NCBI GenBank assembly: GCA_937138495.1
Contig: CAKZPE010000029.1
Location: 1-64,000 of the forward strand
Length of the DNA: 64,000 nucleotides
Direction of reading: 5' to 3'
DNA from: an uncultured Oceanospirillaceae bacterium
GTDB lineage: Bacteria > Pseudomonadota > Gammaproteobacteria > Pseudomonadales > Balneatricaceae
In this document: piece by piece, positions 9,661 to 18,798 of the stretch
Layout: every line of letters begins with the position of its first letter
Position numbering within the stretch: position 1 is the first letter of the stretch
Program-made: the position numbers and the translations under genes
Notes under the pieces: model-generated
The model's input: only the letters and a program-made list of their open reading frames with translations
What the model was told of the DNA's origin: nothing
The model's database searches: none

Positions 9661-11218
9661 CTTTGCTGTCTCTTTTCATTCTTGCTATTTCCTGATCTTC
9701 TTGAGAGAACATTTCTCGCAAATTACTCGCTACAGCTTCAGAAATCCTTCTGACTTTTATGTTGTTATTTAAATAATTCAAATATCGATAAGTGGTTTCG
9801 ACACTCATGTGTCCCATAAGTGTCTTCAAATGCTCCACTATGATATCAGGCTTAACTCCATTACTAAGTTCACAGTTAACGTAGTTAATACCGAAGGTGG
9901 CTCTAAAATCATGAAAGCTAAACTCTTGAAGGTTCAGGTCAGGTTCGTATGCTCTGATATTTTCCTTTAGTTTGGTTACAAAGTTACGAACTGCTTGCCC
10001 CTTTGTGATAGGAAAATCGACACGGTTTCTACCATGAATACGCTGACTATATTTGACACTTTGCCGATCATTCAATTCCCGCTTTGATGTATAATAAGTA
10101 CCGCCATCCTTATTCAAGAATAAGTAGTTGTCACCATCAGGTCCATTGCCATAAAAACTCTTTCCTCTACGGCTGGAAGCTTCCTCTGAAAGCGAATAAT
10201 CGAAGAGCAATAGAATAAGCCAATATGGGAACTGCACTTTGTATCGCTTGTTCTTATGATCTTGGTATTTCACATCTACATCAGTACCCTGACCAACAAA
10301 AAGGTACACATACCCATTCACAGGTTCGCTTTCCATTAACTGCACTATATGCTTTACCCTGAGGGTACAAACGGTTTGCATACGTGCGCCCGTGAATAGT
10401 GCAACCCAACACATTAATTGAAATATGCGTGAGTCCATTCTATAGAGAGCATGACTCACTGCCTTCTGCTCATCCTTGCTCAATGGATGTAGGTTACGGC
10501 CACCATCCACTATTGCATCTAGGTGATCCCTCTTTGGAACTTTAATGGTCAAGTCAGTAGTGGCTACAGTTTTTAACTTCTCAAGGCCCTCCGCATTCTT
10601 ATATCCGATTTTAACTAAACGCTTCTGAAAAGGCTCATTATCCAGTTCTTGGATGCCATTAGAGGATATTAACTCTGGGTTTTCTAGTAGTGCTCGATAA
10701 AATGCAACAACTGCAGAAACCCTCACTGACGCAGTGGAAGGTGAAATAGTTCTGTTCTTGATAGCTTTTAATAGGTAGCGCTTATAACGATAAGTTACTC
10801 GATCAAATTGGTCTTTCGGCAAATGAAAAATATCAATTCGGGTATTGGAGTTCTTCTTTTGAGAATGCTCAATCCAGCGCAAATAAGCAGTTAAGTGATT
10901 AGCAGCACTCTGAATGGTCTCAATCGGAGGCATATCAAACTGCTTTGCAGCTTCAGAAAATTTATGAATCAGATACAAGTTACCTAAATCCCATGGAGTG
11001 CCATCACCACGAAAAATTACTGGAAACTTCCTAATTATCCCTTCTTCTCTTTTTGCAAGAGTAAATCGAGTATTATGACTGTGCCTATCGAAACGGGCTT
11101 CAATCACATTATCTTTAATGTGATATGTGACATCTATTGGTTGGAATATATCGTTGTAGTCGCACTTTGCGCTTGATTCTAAACTCTCTTTTGATTTTCT
11201 ACCTCTTTGTTTTGCCAC
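9620..11218 (-). CDS. Tyrosine recombinase, first gene of integration operon (GinA-like)
   Basis: Site-specific integrase of 532 aa. A SAM-like N-terminal DNA-binding region (about 85-180) precedes a complete catalytic domain: Arg279 in FTGARMQ, HDFR at 436-439, His470 in LMGHMS and Tyr479 nine residues later. It starts with GTG at 11218; AGGA lies eight bases upstream, supporting this start. A TATAAT hexamer on the minus strand at 11242-11237 could be a -10 element, but no good -35 accompanies it and the implied transcript start would almost coincide with the RBS. The broken host gene reads through into this start, so the host promoter may drive the operon. Confidence 0.85.
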   Translation of the reverse strand: MAKQRGRKSKESLESSAKCDYNDIFQPIDVTYHIKDNVIEARFDRHSHNTRFTLAKREEGIIRKFPVIFRGDGTPWDLGNLYLIHKFSEAAKQFDMPPIETIQSAANHLTAYLRWIEHSQKKNSNTRIDIFHLPKDQFDRVTYRYKRYLLKAIKNRTISPSTASVRVSAVVAFYRALLENPELISSNGIQELDNEPFQKRLVKIGYKNAEGLEKLKTVATTDLTIKVPKRDHLDAIVDGGRNLHPLSKDEQKAVSHALYRMDSRIFQLMCWVALFTGARMQTVCTLRVKHIVQLMESEPVNGYVYLFVGQGTDVDVKYQDHKNKRYKVQFPYWLILLLFDYSLSEEASSRRGKSFYGNGPDGDNYLFLNKDGGTYYTSKRELNDRQSVKYSQRIHGRNRVDFPITKGQAVRNFVTKLKENIRAYEPDLNLQEFSFHDFRATFGINYVNCELSNGVKPDIIVEHLKTLMGHMSVETTYRYLNYLNNNIKVRRISEAVASNLREMFSQEDQEIARMKRDSKDDSENSESLLRNR

Positions 11219-11787
11219 TCTTTCAATCCTTTAGATATTATATACATCAAACTAACAGATTTACTGTAAGGCATCAAAAGATGTAGGTTTACTGTAGCAA
11301 TCTCATGCCCGACGACAGCCGCCACTTCGGCATCATTCAGTTGCTTCATCAGTCCAAGATGCACCACGATATAGGTTCCGCCAGTGGTAAACGCATTGAA
11401 CGAATCCCGGTCGATCAGTACCGGCTTCCAACGTTCCTGACGTAAATGTGAAACAGGGTGAATTCGGTCAAAAATGCGCACCAGCCGCTGATACTGCCGG
11501 GCATCCAGCGCAGCATCTACCCGGCGGCCTTTCTTCCGCTCGTCCTGCAGCATTTTTTCAACATACTGATTACCCTGAGCAATCTGCTGACTCCTGTTCG
11601 CGGTACTCAGTGCCCGCTGGCCGGTTACCCGATCAGTTTCCGTTACGGCTTCAGCCACGTCATACAGGCCTTTATCGATGCTTTGCAGCACCTGACAGCC
11701 GCTTAGAAACGATACTCCCAGCAACACCATCAACATCTTCAGAGTTCCCGCGGCGCAATCCGGGATAAGATATTGAATTACTTTCAT
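11179..11787 (-). pseudogene. M48 metallopeptidase lipoprotein, truncated by island insertion
   Basis: N-terminal part of a periplasmic M48-family zinc peptidase lipoprotein. The probable start is the ATG at 11787 (an earlier in-frame ATG lies at 11808). A signal segment ends in the lipobox LSGC, and homology runs through a FTTGGTYIVVHLGLM segment to AVVGHEIA, where the family motif HExxH should continue. Instead the frame enters island DNA at about 11,300 (sequence TVNLHLL onward) and stops at 11179, inside the first recombinase gene. The second zinc His context, the downstream Glu ligand and the C-terminal half are missing, so it should be catalytically dead unless precise excision restores it. 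Confidence 0.8.
11245..11296. repeat. Imperfect direct repeats at the island right end (candidate att arms)
   Basis: Seen: CATCAAA at 11245-11251 and 11272-11278, each followed 15-16 bp later by TTTACTGTA (11260-11268 and 11288-11296). The two units are thus about 24-25 bp long and nearly adjacent, immediately inside the point where M48 homology stops (about 11,300). Inferred: recombinase-binding arms of the attachment site. The matching far-end site is not in the window, so the crossover cannot be defined. Confidence 0.5.
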
Positions 11788-11934
11788 TTCAGGATTCCCA
11801 TAAAACAAGAATGGTTATTTCGCATTGGAATTAAAAAACTTCCACTTATAACCAAAGAACAATTTCCCATTCCATTATTGTATTTGTGAACTCCCTTCAA
11901 TTCAGCTAATATCGCGCACTTGCGGATTTGCTAA

Positions 11935-12722
<788 letters not shown>

Positions 12723-12751
12723 TTCACATACTGACCACGTATGAGCACAAA

Positions 12752-12777
12752 AAAACCTGCCCCGGCAGGTTTTTTTT
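12752..12777. terminator. Bidirectional rho-independent terminator after ferredoxin gene
   Basis: The perfect stem ACCTGCC/GGCAGGT with a two-base loop lies at 12755-12770, flanked by an A-run on the left and eight T on the right. It can therefore terminate both the ferredoxin gene (+) and the converging hydrolase gene (-). Confidence 0.9.
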
Positions 12778-13357
12778 ATGCCTGAGGGCCAGCTCTGTTA
12801 CTCAGAAGTGAATGTAGCCAGTCCCGATATTCAGCATAGCCGACTGCAGAATAGTTCACCGATGCCGGATTCATAAATCCGTGTAAATCAGCGGAGTGCT
12901 GTAATTTTACCTGCGGATACCGGATTAAGGATGCCGCCAGCTCCGGCACTGAAAAATGTATTTCTGATTCAGGTAAAACCAGAGTAACGGGGCACCGGGG
13001 CTCTGAATCCAGCGCGTGACGGATCTGATTCCCATAAAACCCAACCGCTATATTAATACGCCCGGCCATATCACTTGCCAGCACCTGCCAGAGCGCTGAG
13101 GCCCCCACACTGAAACCGACTACATTCACCCTTTCATTATCTGCTTGTGCCAGACAGTTACTCAGTTGACGGGCATAAATATCTACACCGCTCACCTTTT
13201 GAAAGCATGCGTAGGCCTGTGCTTCATCCTGAAAGTTTTGCTCAGCACCGTCGTACGGATCAATAATTTGCCAGTCTCCCGGCAACTGATCCGCCAGTGC
13301 TTGCAGCGCTCCGGTAAAACCAAAAATATCTGCCAGTAATATATGACGCACTGCCAC
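12776..13357 (-). CDS. Small alpha/beta-hydrolase-like protein (dienelactone hydrolase type)
   Basis: A 193-aa cytoplasmic protein with a compact alpha/beta hydrolase look. The nucleophile elbow GFSVGA is near residue 100, an acidic residue follows in the LVLPESEIHF strand, and a late His lies in DLHGFMN near residue 160. No substrate can be assigned. GTG at 13357 is taken as start; a GTG two codons later, five bases after GGAG, is equally plausible. It lies downstream of the Rieske ferredoxin gene on the same strand with a gap of about 75 bp. Confidence 0.65.
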   Translation of the reverse strand: MAVRHILLADIFGFTGALQALADQLPGDWQIIDPYDGAEQNFQDEAQAYACFQKVSGVDIYARQLSNCLAQADNERVNVVGFSVGASALWQVLASDMAGRINIAVGFYGNQIRHALDSEPRCPVTLVLPESEIHFSVPELAASLIRYPQVKLQHSADLHGFMNPASVNYSAVGYAEYRDWLHSLLSNRAGPQA

Positions 13358-13432
13358 TCCACGATTTCAGATATGCAGAATGACCAGCACTATGCACACT
13401 CAGATACAAAAGCTCAATGTCTGGTCAGGTTG

Positions 13433-13744
13433 TCAGCCATCCAGATCCATCATCACCCTTCGGCCATCCACTTTGACCGGATAGGTTTTCAGGTTAACGC
13501 AGGCCGGAGCACTGAGTGCCTCTCCGGTACGGACATTAAAACGTCCCTGATGCAACGGGCACTCAATAACATCCTCAATTACCAGACCGTCTTCCAGATG
13601 CACTTCTTCATGTGTACACAGGCCTGCTGTGGCAAAATACCCATCCTCCGTACGGTAGATTGCGAACGTATCTTCACCGTGATCAAAGCGCATCACGTCC
13701 TCTTCATCAATATCATCAATGTCACATACGTCGATATAATTCAT
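13433..13744 (-). CDS. MocE-like Rieske [2Fe-2S] ferredoxin
   Basis: A 103-aa non-haem Rieske ferredoxin. The cluster motifs are CTHEE (Cys and His near residues 43-45) and CPLHQG near 62-67, spaced as in oxygenase-coupled ferredoxins. GGAG eight bases upstream of the ATG supports the start. It follows the membrane desaturase/hydroxylase gene by 21 bp on the same strand, so it is probably the electron donor to that enzyme, as MocE is proposed to be for MocD in rhizobial rhizopine loci. The reductase feeding it is not encoded here. Confidence 0.88.
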   Translation of the reverse strand: MNYIDVCDIDDIDEEDVMRFDHGEDTFAIYRTEDGYFATAGLCTHEEVHLEDGLVIEDVIECPLHQGRFNVRTGEALSAPACVNLKTYPVKVDGRRVMMDLDG

Positions 13745-13765
13745 ACTCAGGCTCCGTTCTAATAA

Positions 13766-14746
13766 TTATGCAGCGGTCTGTGCCGGTTCTTCAGCCAGCT
13801 TATTCACAAAATACCCCTGCTGACTGCGCTGCATGCGAATTGCGTGCACAATTTCAGCCAATACCGCATCTATCCCTTCCAGCGGCGTTGGCAACTGATC
13901 CTTCACCGCCTCATGAAGTGCCTTTAAATTATAGAAAGGCACCAGCGGGAACATATGATGCTCCACGTGATAATTCATATTAAAGTACAGAAACCCGAAT
14001 ATAGGATGAGTGTAGAAAGTGCGGGTTGTCATGCGGTGATCCTGAATATCCATTGCCAGCCCTGCATGCTGTGTAACACGAAACACTCCTACAACAGGCC
14101 CTCCGATAATTCGCGGCAGGATCAGCAGGAGAAATGGCAACCAGCTTGTCGCCAGTATCGACCAGACAACTACCAGCACATACCCCAGCACCATCAGACA
14201 GGCGTTACGTTGCGCCTGAGGCATCTCCCGTGGCGGAATAATGCCCCGAATCCGGGCCACCTGTTTACCACAGCAGAGCATCAGAATTTCTGCATAATAA
14301 CGGTGCATTGCACCGACCCCGCTGAGCTGTAACAAAAACGCTTTCCAGCTCAGAGGATTCGGCAGTGCCAGCTCACTGTCACCTTTATTAAAATGGGTAT
14401 AGGTATGATGTCCGGCATGCCCCCAGCGGGCAGCCACCGGTTCCATCTGCATCATCCAGCCGGTAATAAACAAACTGGCCTCGTTAAGCCATCGGGTCCG
14501 GAAAGGCGAACCGTGACACAACTCATGAACCGCCGAAGTAGCGAACGCAAACACTGCGCAATAAAGCAGATAGAACAGCCACCACCAACCGGTATCCCAG
14601 CTCAGCACGACCGTTCCTGCCAAAGCTGCCAACAGGCCAAAAAATAAACCAAACTGCAGCAATGCCGGTTTATTATCCCGACGCATCAGTTTTTTCAGTA
14701 TCTTCTTATCGATTTCAGGTTTATACCAACCCTGTCCGGTGCTCAT
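13766..14746 (-). CDS. Membrane fatty acid desaturase/hydroxylase family di-iron enzyme (MocD-like)
   Basis: A 326-aa integral membrane enzyme with hydrophobic segments near 28-70 and 185-215 and the three His boxes of the family: HELCH (about 73-77), HAGHH (about 109-113) and NYHVEHH (about 258-264). These bind a non-haem di-iron centre for O2-dependent desaturation or hydroxylation. Paired with a Rieske ferredoxin and a divergent BetI-like TetR regulator, it resembles MocD/MocE pairs more than classical acyl-lipid desaturases. The substrate is unknown. GAGG upstream of the ATG supports the start. Confidence 0.85.
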   Translation of the reverse strand: MSTGQGWYKPEIDKKILKKLMRRDNKPALLQFGLFFGLLAALAGTVVLSWDTGWWWLFYLLYCAVFAFATSAVHELCHGSPFRTRWLNEASLFITGWMMQMEPVAARWGHAGHHTYTHFNKGDSELALPNPLSWKAFLLQLSGVGAMHRYYAEILMLCCGKQVARIRGIIPPREMPQAQRNACLMVLGYVLVVVWSILATSWLPFLLLILPRIIGGPVVGVFRVTQHAGLAMDIQDHRMTTRTFYTHPIFGFLYFNMNYHVEHHMFPLVPFYNLKALHEAVKDQLPTPLEGIDAVLAEIVHAIRMQRSQQGYFVNKLAEEPAQTAA

Positions 14747-14794
14747 AAGTACGTCCTCGCATTGTTATTGTTGTTACGGGGTAACGCTGAGTTG

Positions 14795-14877
14795 CAAATT
14801 TATGACAATTAACAAACTTATGTCAATCAACATAATTATAATGAATAGCAAAATTTTGACTGTTGTCCGGTTATAAT
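14795..14877. promoter_or_regulatory. Divergent promoter region, desaturase (-) / TetR (+)
   Basis: On the minus strand a perfect TTGACA (14826-14821) is followed after 17 bp by ATAAAT, a plausible promoter for the desaturase-ferredoxin operon. An inverted repeat TTATG-N8-CATAA at 14818-14835 overlaps this -35 and is a candidate operator for the adjacent TetR protein. On the plus strand a TATAAT at 14872-14877 lies 41 bp before the TetR ATG, without a good -35 at the usual distance. Confidence 0.5.
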
Positions 14878-14918
14878 GTGCAGAAACCAAACCCAATAAA
14901 TCTGAGCAAACAACTGAT

Positions 14919-15533
14919 ATGCAAGCAATTTCCCGCCCACTCACTCAGGCAGAAAACCGTGAATACCGGCGCAGAACCTTATTAGAAGCGAGTGTCAGAA
15001 CGGTTGCTAAACAGGGCATTGAAGGTGCAACCATCGCCAAGATTTGTGCGGAAGCCGGCGCATCACGGGGGATGAGTGCCCACTATTTCAGCAGTAAGGA
15101 AGACTTACTCGCCGCCTGCCTGAGTAAGATGTTCAGCGATGCGCTGGATATAAAGCGCGCAATTGGCACAGATAACACCAGTGACCCACTGCCCCTGATT
15201 TACCGCTGCGCCGCCGCCAGCTTTGAACCCCCGGGCTTCGACCGGGACGTACTCGCCGCCTGGCAGGCTTTTACCAGCGCCAGCCGGTATACAGAGCGCT
15301 ACCACGGGATCATTCAGGAAAACAGCCAGCAAATGATGACCTTCTACCTGAACTTATTTAATCAGGCCAGCACAGAAAACAGCCTGCGCATTTCTGCCGA
15401 ACAGGCCACTCTGGGGCTTCTGGCCCTGCTCGACGGATTATGGAGCAATATCGCCCTGAACAAAAATGCTCTGACCACAGAAGATGCCATTCAGGCCTGC
15501 AACAGCTACATCCGCGGATGTTTCACCGCCTGA
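14919..15533 (+). CDS. TetR-family regulator, BetI-like
   Basis: A 204-aa repressor-type protein. An N-terminal TetR HTH (about 17-65, with GIEGATIAKICAEAGASRGM and YFSSKEDLL) precedes a C-terminal ligand domain resembling that of BetI (QEN and LLDGLWSNIAL segments). It is divergent from the desaturase/ferredoxin operon across 172 bp that holds an inverted repeat, so local regulation of that operon is the simplest inference. BetI itself senses choline, but no choline genes are adjacent and the ligand is unknown. Confidence 0.85.
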   Translation: MQAISRPLTQAENREYRRRTLLEASVRTVAKQGIEGATIAKICAEAGASRGMSAHYFSSKEDLLAACLSKMFSDALDIKRAIGTDNTSDPLPLIYRCAAASFEPPGFDRDVLAAWQAFTSASRYTERYHGIIQENSQQMMTFYLNLFNQASTENSLRISAEQATLGLLALLDGLWSNIALNKNALTTEDAIQACNSYIRGCFTA

Positions 15534-15555
15534 GAGAAAAACCGCCTGACACAAA

Positions 15556-15582
15556 AAAACCGGCGCGACAGCCGGTTTTTTT
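15556..15582. terminator. Terminator between TetR gene and pilU
   Basis: The stem AACCGGC/GCCGGTT with a six-base loop lies at 15558-15577, with an A-run before and a T-run after, so it serves both the TetR gene (+) and pilU (-). Confidence 0.88.
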
Positions 15583-15597
15583 AATGACAAATGAAGG

Positions 15598-16761
15598 TTA
15601 CATCCTGTTCACTTCAATATTACCTTCATTGGCGATGTAATCGTCTTCATCCTGCAGTGAGAAGTTCATAGTATCGTCTTCCGGCACAATCTCCGTATCG
15701 GTTGCATTCAGCTTGATCATCAGACGCAGGTCGTTGGCAGAATCCGCGTGGGCCAGTGCCACATCGTAATTAATGATACCTTCTTTATAGGTATCATATA
15801 GCGCCTGATCAAAGGTCTGCATACCAAGGTTAGACGACTTCTTGATAACCTCTTTCAGTTCGTGCACTTCGCCTTTACGGATCAAATCCTGAATCAGCGG
15901 TGTATTGATCATCACCTCAATCACCGCCCGGCGACCTTTGCCGTCACGGGTCGGCAATAACTGCTGGGCAACAATGGCCTTCAGGTTCAGCGACAAATCC
16001 ATCCAGATCTGAGCATGGCTCTCCGGCGGGAAGAAACTGATAATACGGTCCAGCGCCTGGTTCGCGTTATTAGCGTGCATAGTCGCCATACACAGGTGTC
16101 CGGTTTCAGCAAATGCCAGGCCGTAACCCATGGTGTCGGAGCTGCGGATCTCCCCCATCAGAATCACATCCGGCGCCTGACGCAGGGTATTCTTCAGGGC
16201 AACCTCAAACGAATCAGTGTCCAGCCCCACTTCCCGCTGCGTTATCAGACTCTGCTTGTGATCATGGATATATTCAATAGGGTCTTCGATAGTAATGATA
16301 TGACCGCCACTGTTGCTGTTGCGATAATCAATCATCGATGCCAGCGAGGTGGATTTACCGGTACTGGTACCGCCGACAAACAGAATCAGACCACGTTTGG
16401 CCATCGCCAGGTCTTTCAGTACTGCCGGCAGATGCAACTCTTCCATAGAAGGTATGTGCGTATTGATCCGTCGCAATACCATACCCGGCGAGTTACGCTG
16501 ATAAAACGCACTGACCCGGTAACGGCCTAATCCCTGCGCACTGATCGCGAAATTACACTCACGGGTACTTTCAAACTCAACCAGCTGCTGATCATTCATC
16601 GTACTGCAAGTCAGCTTACGGGCCTGGTCCGGTTTCAAAGCCTCTTTGGTTAATGGCTTAAGTGTGCCATCCACCTTGATACTGGGCCTGGCACCTGCGG
16701 TCACAAACAGGTCTGAGGCACCGCGATCATTCATAATCTTTAAGAGCTGAGTAATATCCAC
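15598..16761 (-). CDS. pilU: Type IV pilus retraction ATPase PilU
   Basis: Secretion-superfamily hexameric ATPase assisting pilus retraction at the inner membrane. The product is about 387 aa with a PilT-like N-terminal domain, Walker A GGTSTGKST (about 130-138), an ILMGEIR Walker B segment, and the longer acidic C-terminus typical of PilU rather than PilT. The GTG at 16761 is preferred because GGAG lies six bases upstream; an upstream in-frame TTG at 16773 has no RBS. It lies 130 bp downstream of pilT on the same strand. Confidence 0.93.
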   Translation of the reverse strand: MDITQLLKIMNDRGASDLFVTAGARPSIKVDGTLKPLTKEALKPDQARKLTCSTMNDQQLVEFESTRECNFAISAQGLGRYRVSAFYQRNSPGMVLRRINTHIPSMEELHLPAVLKDLAMAKRGLILFVGGTSTGKSTSLASMIDYRNSNSGGHIITIEDPIEYIHDHKQSLITQREVGLDTDSFEVALKNTLRQAPDVILMGEIRSSDTMGYGLAFAETGHLCMATMHANNANQALDRIISFFPPESHAQIWMDLSLNLKAIVAQQLLPTRDGKGRRAVIEVMINTPLIQDLIRKGEVHELKEVIKKSSNLGMQTFDQALYDTYKEGIINYDVALAHADSANDLRLMIKLNATDTEIVPEDDTMNFSLQDEDDYIANEGNIEVNRM

Positions 16762-16890
16762 CTGGTTCTCCAACCAAAAGTCGCAAAATACACGGCAGTC
16801 ATCAGTACCTGTCAGCGCCTAAAACTCGCGCTTCCGTGCAGAAAAGAGTCAGTTAGCCTTTGACTACTACAGACTGTGACCAACACATCA

Positions 16891-17925
16891 CTAAAAGTTC
16901 ATTGGATTAAGAGCCTTTTCCCGCGCGGCTTCGCGACTGATCAGGCCTTTGCTCACAAGATCAGTCAGTGACTGATCAAGGGTAACCATACCAAATGCAG
17001 CACCGGTTTGTATTGCAGAATACATTTGTGCGATTTTGTCTTCCCGGATCAGGTTACGGATCGCCGGCGTCCCCACCATAATTTCATGGGCAGCCACCCG
17101 GCCACCCTGAGGTTTTTTCAGCAGTGTCTGGGAGATAACCCCCTGCAGTGACTCTGACAGCATCGAACGCACCATTGCTTTCTCTGCAGCCGGGAACACA
17201 TCGACAACCCGGTCAATCGTTTTAGCCGCTGAGGTAGTGTGCAGGGTACCAAACACCAGATGACCGGTTTCTGCAGCGGTCAGCGCCAGACGGATAGTCT
17301 CAAGGTCCCGCATTTCACCGACAAGAATTACATCAGGGTCTTCACGCAGGGCAGATCGCAGGGCCTGATCAAACCCAAGGGTGTCACGGTGAACTTCCCG
17401 CTGGTTAATCAGGCTCTTCTTACTCTCGTGAACAAATTCAATCGGATCTTCAATGGTCAGGATATGATCCTGGCGGGTCTCATTAATGTAATCCACAAGT
17501 GCTGTCAGGGTGGTACTTTTACCGGAACCGGTCGGGCCGGTCACCAGCACCAGCCCGCGGGGCTTTTCAGCCAAATCCTGAAACACCTTACCCAGCCCCA
17601 GATCCTCCATCGTCAGTACTTTACTCGGAATGGTCCGGAATACCGCCGCTGCACCGCGGTTCTGGTTAAAGGCGTTAACCCTGAAACGGGCCAGTTTAGG
17701 TACTTCGAACGAGAAATCCGTCTCAAATAACTCTTCATAATCCTTACGCTGCTTATCATTCATGATGTCATAAATCAGCGTATGAACCTGTTTATGATCA
17801 AGGGAAGGCAGCTTGATCCGTCGAACTTCTCCGTCGACCCGGATCACCGGAGGCATACCGGCAGAAATATGTAAATCAGACGCGCCTTGCTGAACCGTGA
17901 ATGAAAGTAACTCGGTAATATCCAT
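16891..17925 (-). CDS. pilT: Type IV pilus retraction ATPase PilT
   Basis: Drives pilus depolymerisation, twitching motility and DNA uptake from the cytoplasmic face of the pilus base. The 344-aa product has the normal PilT length, Walker A GPTGSGKST at 130-138, Walker B around VILVGEMRD (199-207), an Asp-box in the TIEDPIEF segment, His boxes in the ETGHLVFGTLHT segment, and the PilT-specific AIRNLIRE motif near residue 290. It is divergent from yggS and upstream of pilU on the same strand, the standard order in pseudomonads and relatives. Confidence 0.96.
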   Translation of the reverse strand: MDITELLSFTVQQGASDLHISAGMPPVIRVDGEVRRIKLPSLDHKQVHTLIYDIMNDKQRKDYEELFETDFSFEVPKLARFRVNAFNQNRGAAAVFRTIPSKVLTMEDLGLGKVFQDLAEKPRGLVLVTGPTGSGKSTTLTALVDYINETRQDHILTIEDPIEFVHESKKSLINQREVHRDTLGFDQALRSALREDPDVILVGEMRDLETIRLALTAAETGHLVFGTLHTTSAAKTIDRVVDVFPAAEKAMVRSMLSESLQGVISQTLLKKPQGGRVAAHEIMVGTPAIRNLIREDKIAQMYSAIQTGAAFGMVTLDQSLTDLVSKGLISREAAREKALNPMNF

Positions 17926-18041
17926 AATGCCTCAGTACATCAACAGGGTGTAAACACTTGTAAAATAAGTATAGCTATTCAATCGCGCCTCTATATGTAG
18001 CAGAATATAAACTTTCTAGCCAATTTTCCTTAAACACCTGT

Positions 18042-18746
18042 ATGACAAAAATCACCGAGAACCTGAATACGGTCCGGCAGCAAATTCAGCAGAGCGCTGA
18101 AAACAGCAACCGTGATGCCGCCGACATATGCCTGCTTGCGGTCAGCAAAACCCGTCCGGCTGACGATCTTCGTCAGGCCTATGCAGCAGGCCAGCGGGAT
18201 TTCGGCGAAAACTACCTGCAGGAAAGCCTGGACAAAATTGAACAGCTACAGGATCTGGACATCTGCTGGCATTTCATCGGGCCGATTCAGTCCAATAAGA
18301 CCCGGCCGGTCAGCGAAAGCTTTGCCTGGGTACACAGTGTGGACCGCCTTAAAATTGCTCAGCGGCTCAGCAGCCAGCGTCCGGAAAATATGCCGCCCCT
18401 GAACATCTGCCTGCAGGTCAATATCAGTGGCGAAGAAAGTAAATCTGGCATTCTGCCACGAGATGTCGTTTCTCTGGCCGGAGAGATACTTCAATTACCC
18501 AACATCCGTCTGCGCGGACTGATGGCAATTCCCAGCCCCTGCGATGATCCTCAGGCACAGCGTATACCGTTTCAGGAAATGACCCGGCTACTGGCTGACA
18601 TCCGGACCGCCAACCCCACTGCCCAGCTGGATACCCTGTCGATGGGAATGACCGGAGATATGGCGGCGGCGATCGGTGAAGGCTCGACAATGGTACGGAT
18701 CGGCACGGCCATTTTCGGTGCCCGGGATTACAGTCAGAAAGCCTGA
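18042..18746 (+). CDS. yggS: Pyridoxal phosphate homeostasis protein (YggS/PLPBP)
   Basis: A 234-aa cytoplasmic PLP-binding protein of the alanine-racemase-like TIM-barrel fold. It has no known catalysis and maintains B6 vitamer and amino-acid balance. The PLP Lys lies in LLAVSKTRP near residue 36, followed by the family motif FGENYLQE; the C-terminal segment LSMGMTGDM-AAIGEGSTMVRIGTAIFG is diagnostic. It is first in a yggS-proC-yggT cluster and divergent from pilT. Confidence 0.95.
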   Translation: MTKITENLNTVRQQIQQSAENSNRDAADICLLAVSKTRPADDLRQAYAAGQRDFGENYLQESLDKIEQLQDLDICWHFIGPIQSNKTRPVSESFAWVHSVDRLKIAQRLSSQRPENMPPLNICLQVNISGEESKSGILPRDVVSLAGEILQLPNIRLRGLMAIPSPCDDPQAQRIPFQEMTRLLADIRTANPTAQLDTLSMGMTGDMAAAIGEGSTMVRIGTAIFGARDYSQKA

Positions 18747-18798
18747 AAACTTATAACAAAGCGCCGCCCTGCCGCGGCCCGATAACAAGGATACATTT

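Larger units (their letters stand above)
1..11299. mobile_element. GInt-like genomic island (partial; left end outside window)
   Basis: Seen: the sequence up to about 11,300 is visibly AT-richer than the DNA to its right. It ends with four tightly overlapping genes coding three large tyrosine recombinases and a small HTH protein. At about 11,300 an M48 peptidase reading frame is cut in the middle of its zinc motif. Known: the GInt family of mobile islands is defined by a ginABCD operon of exactly this composition, located at one end of the element. Inferred: the RNase R and GGDEF-EAL genes are cargo, because no C-terminal M48 fragment is found between them and the window edge. Not seen: the left boundary and the second attachment site. 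Confidence 0.65.

Noticed and set aside
14919..15533. BetI choline regulator
   Set aside because: Sequence is BetI-like, but no betA, betB or choline transporter adjoins it and the divergent genes are a desaturase and Rieske ferredoxin.
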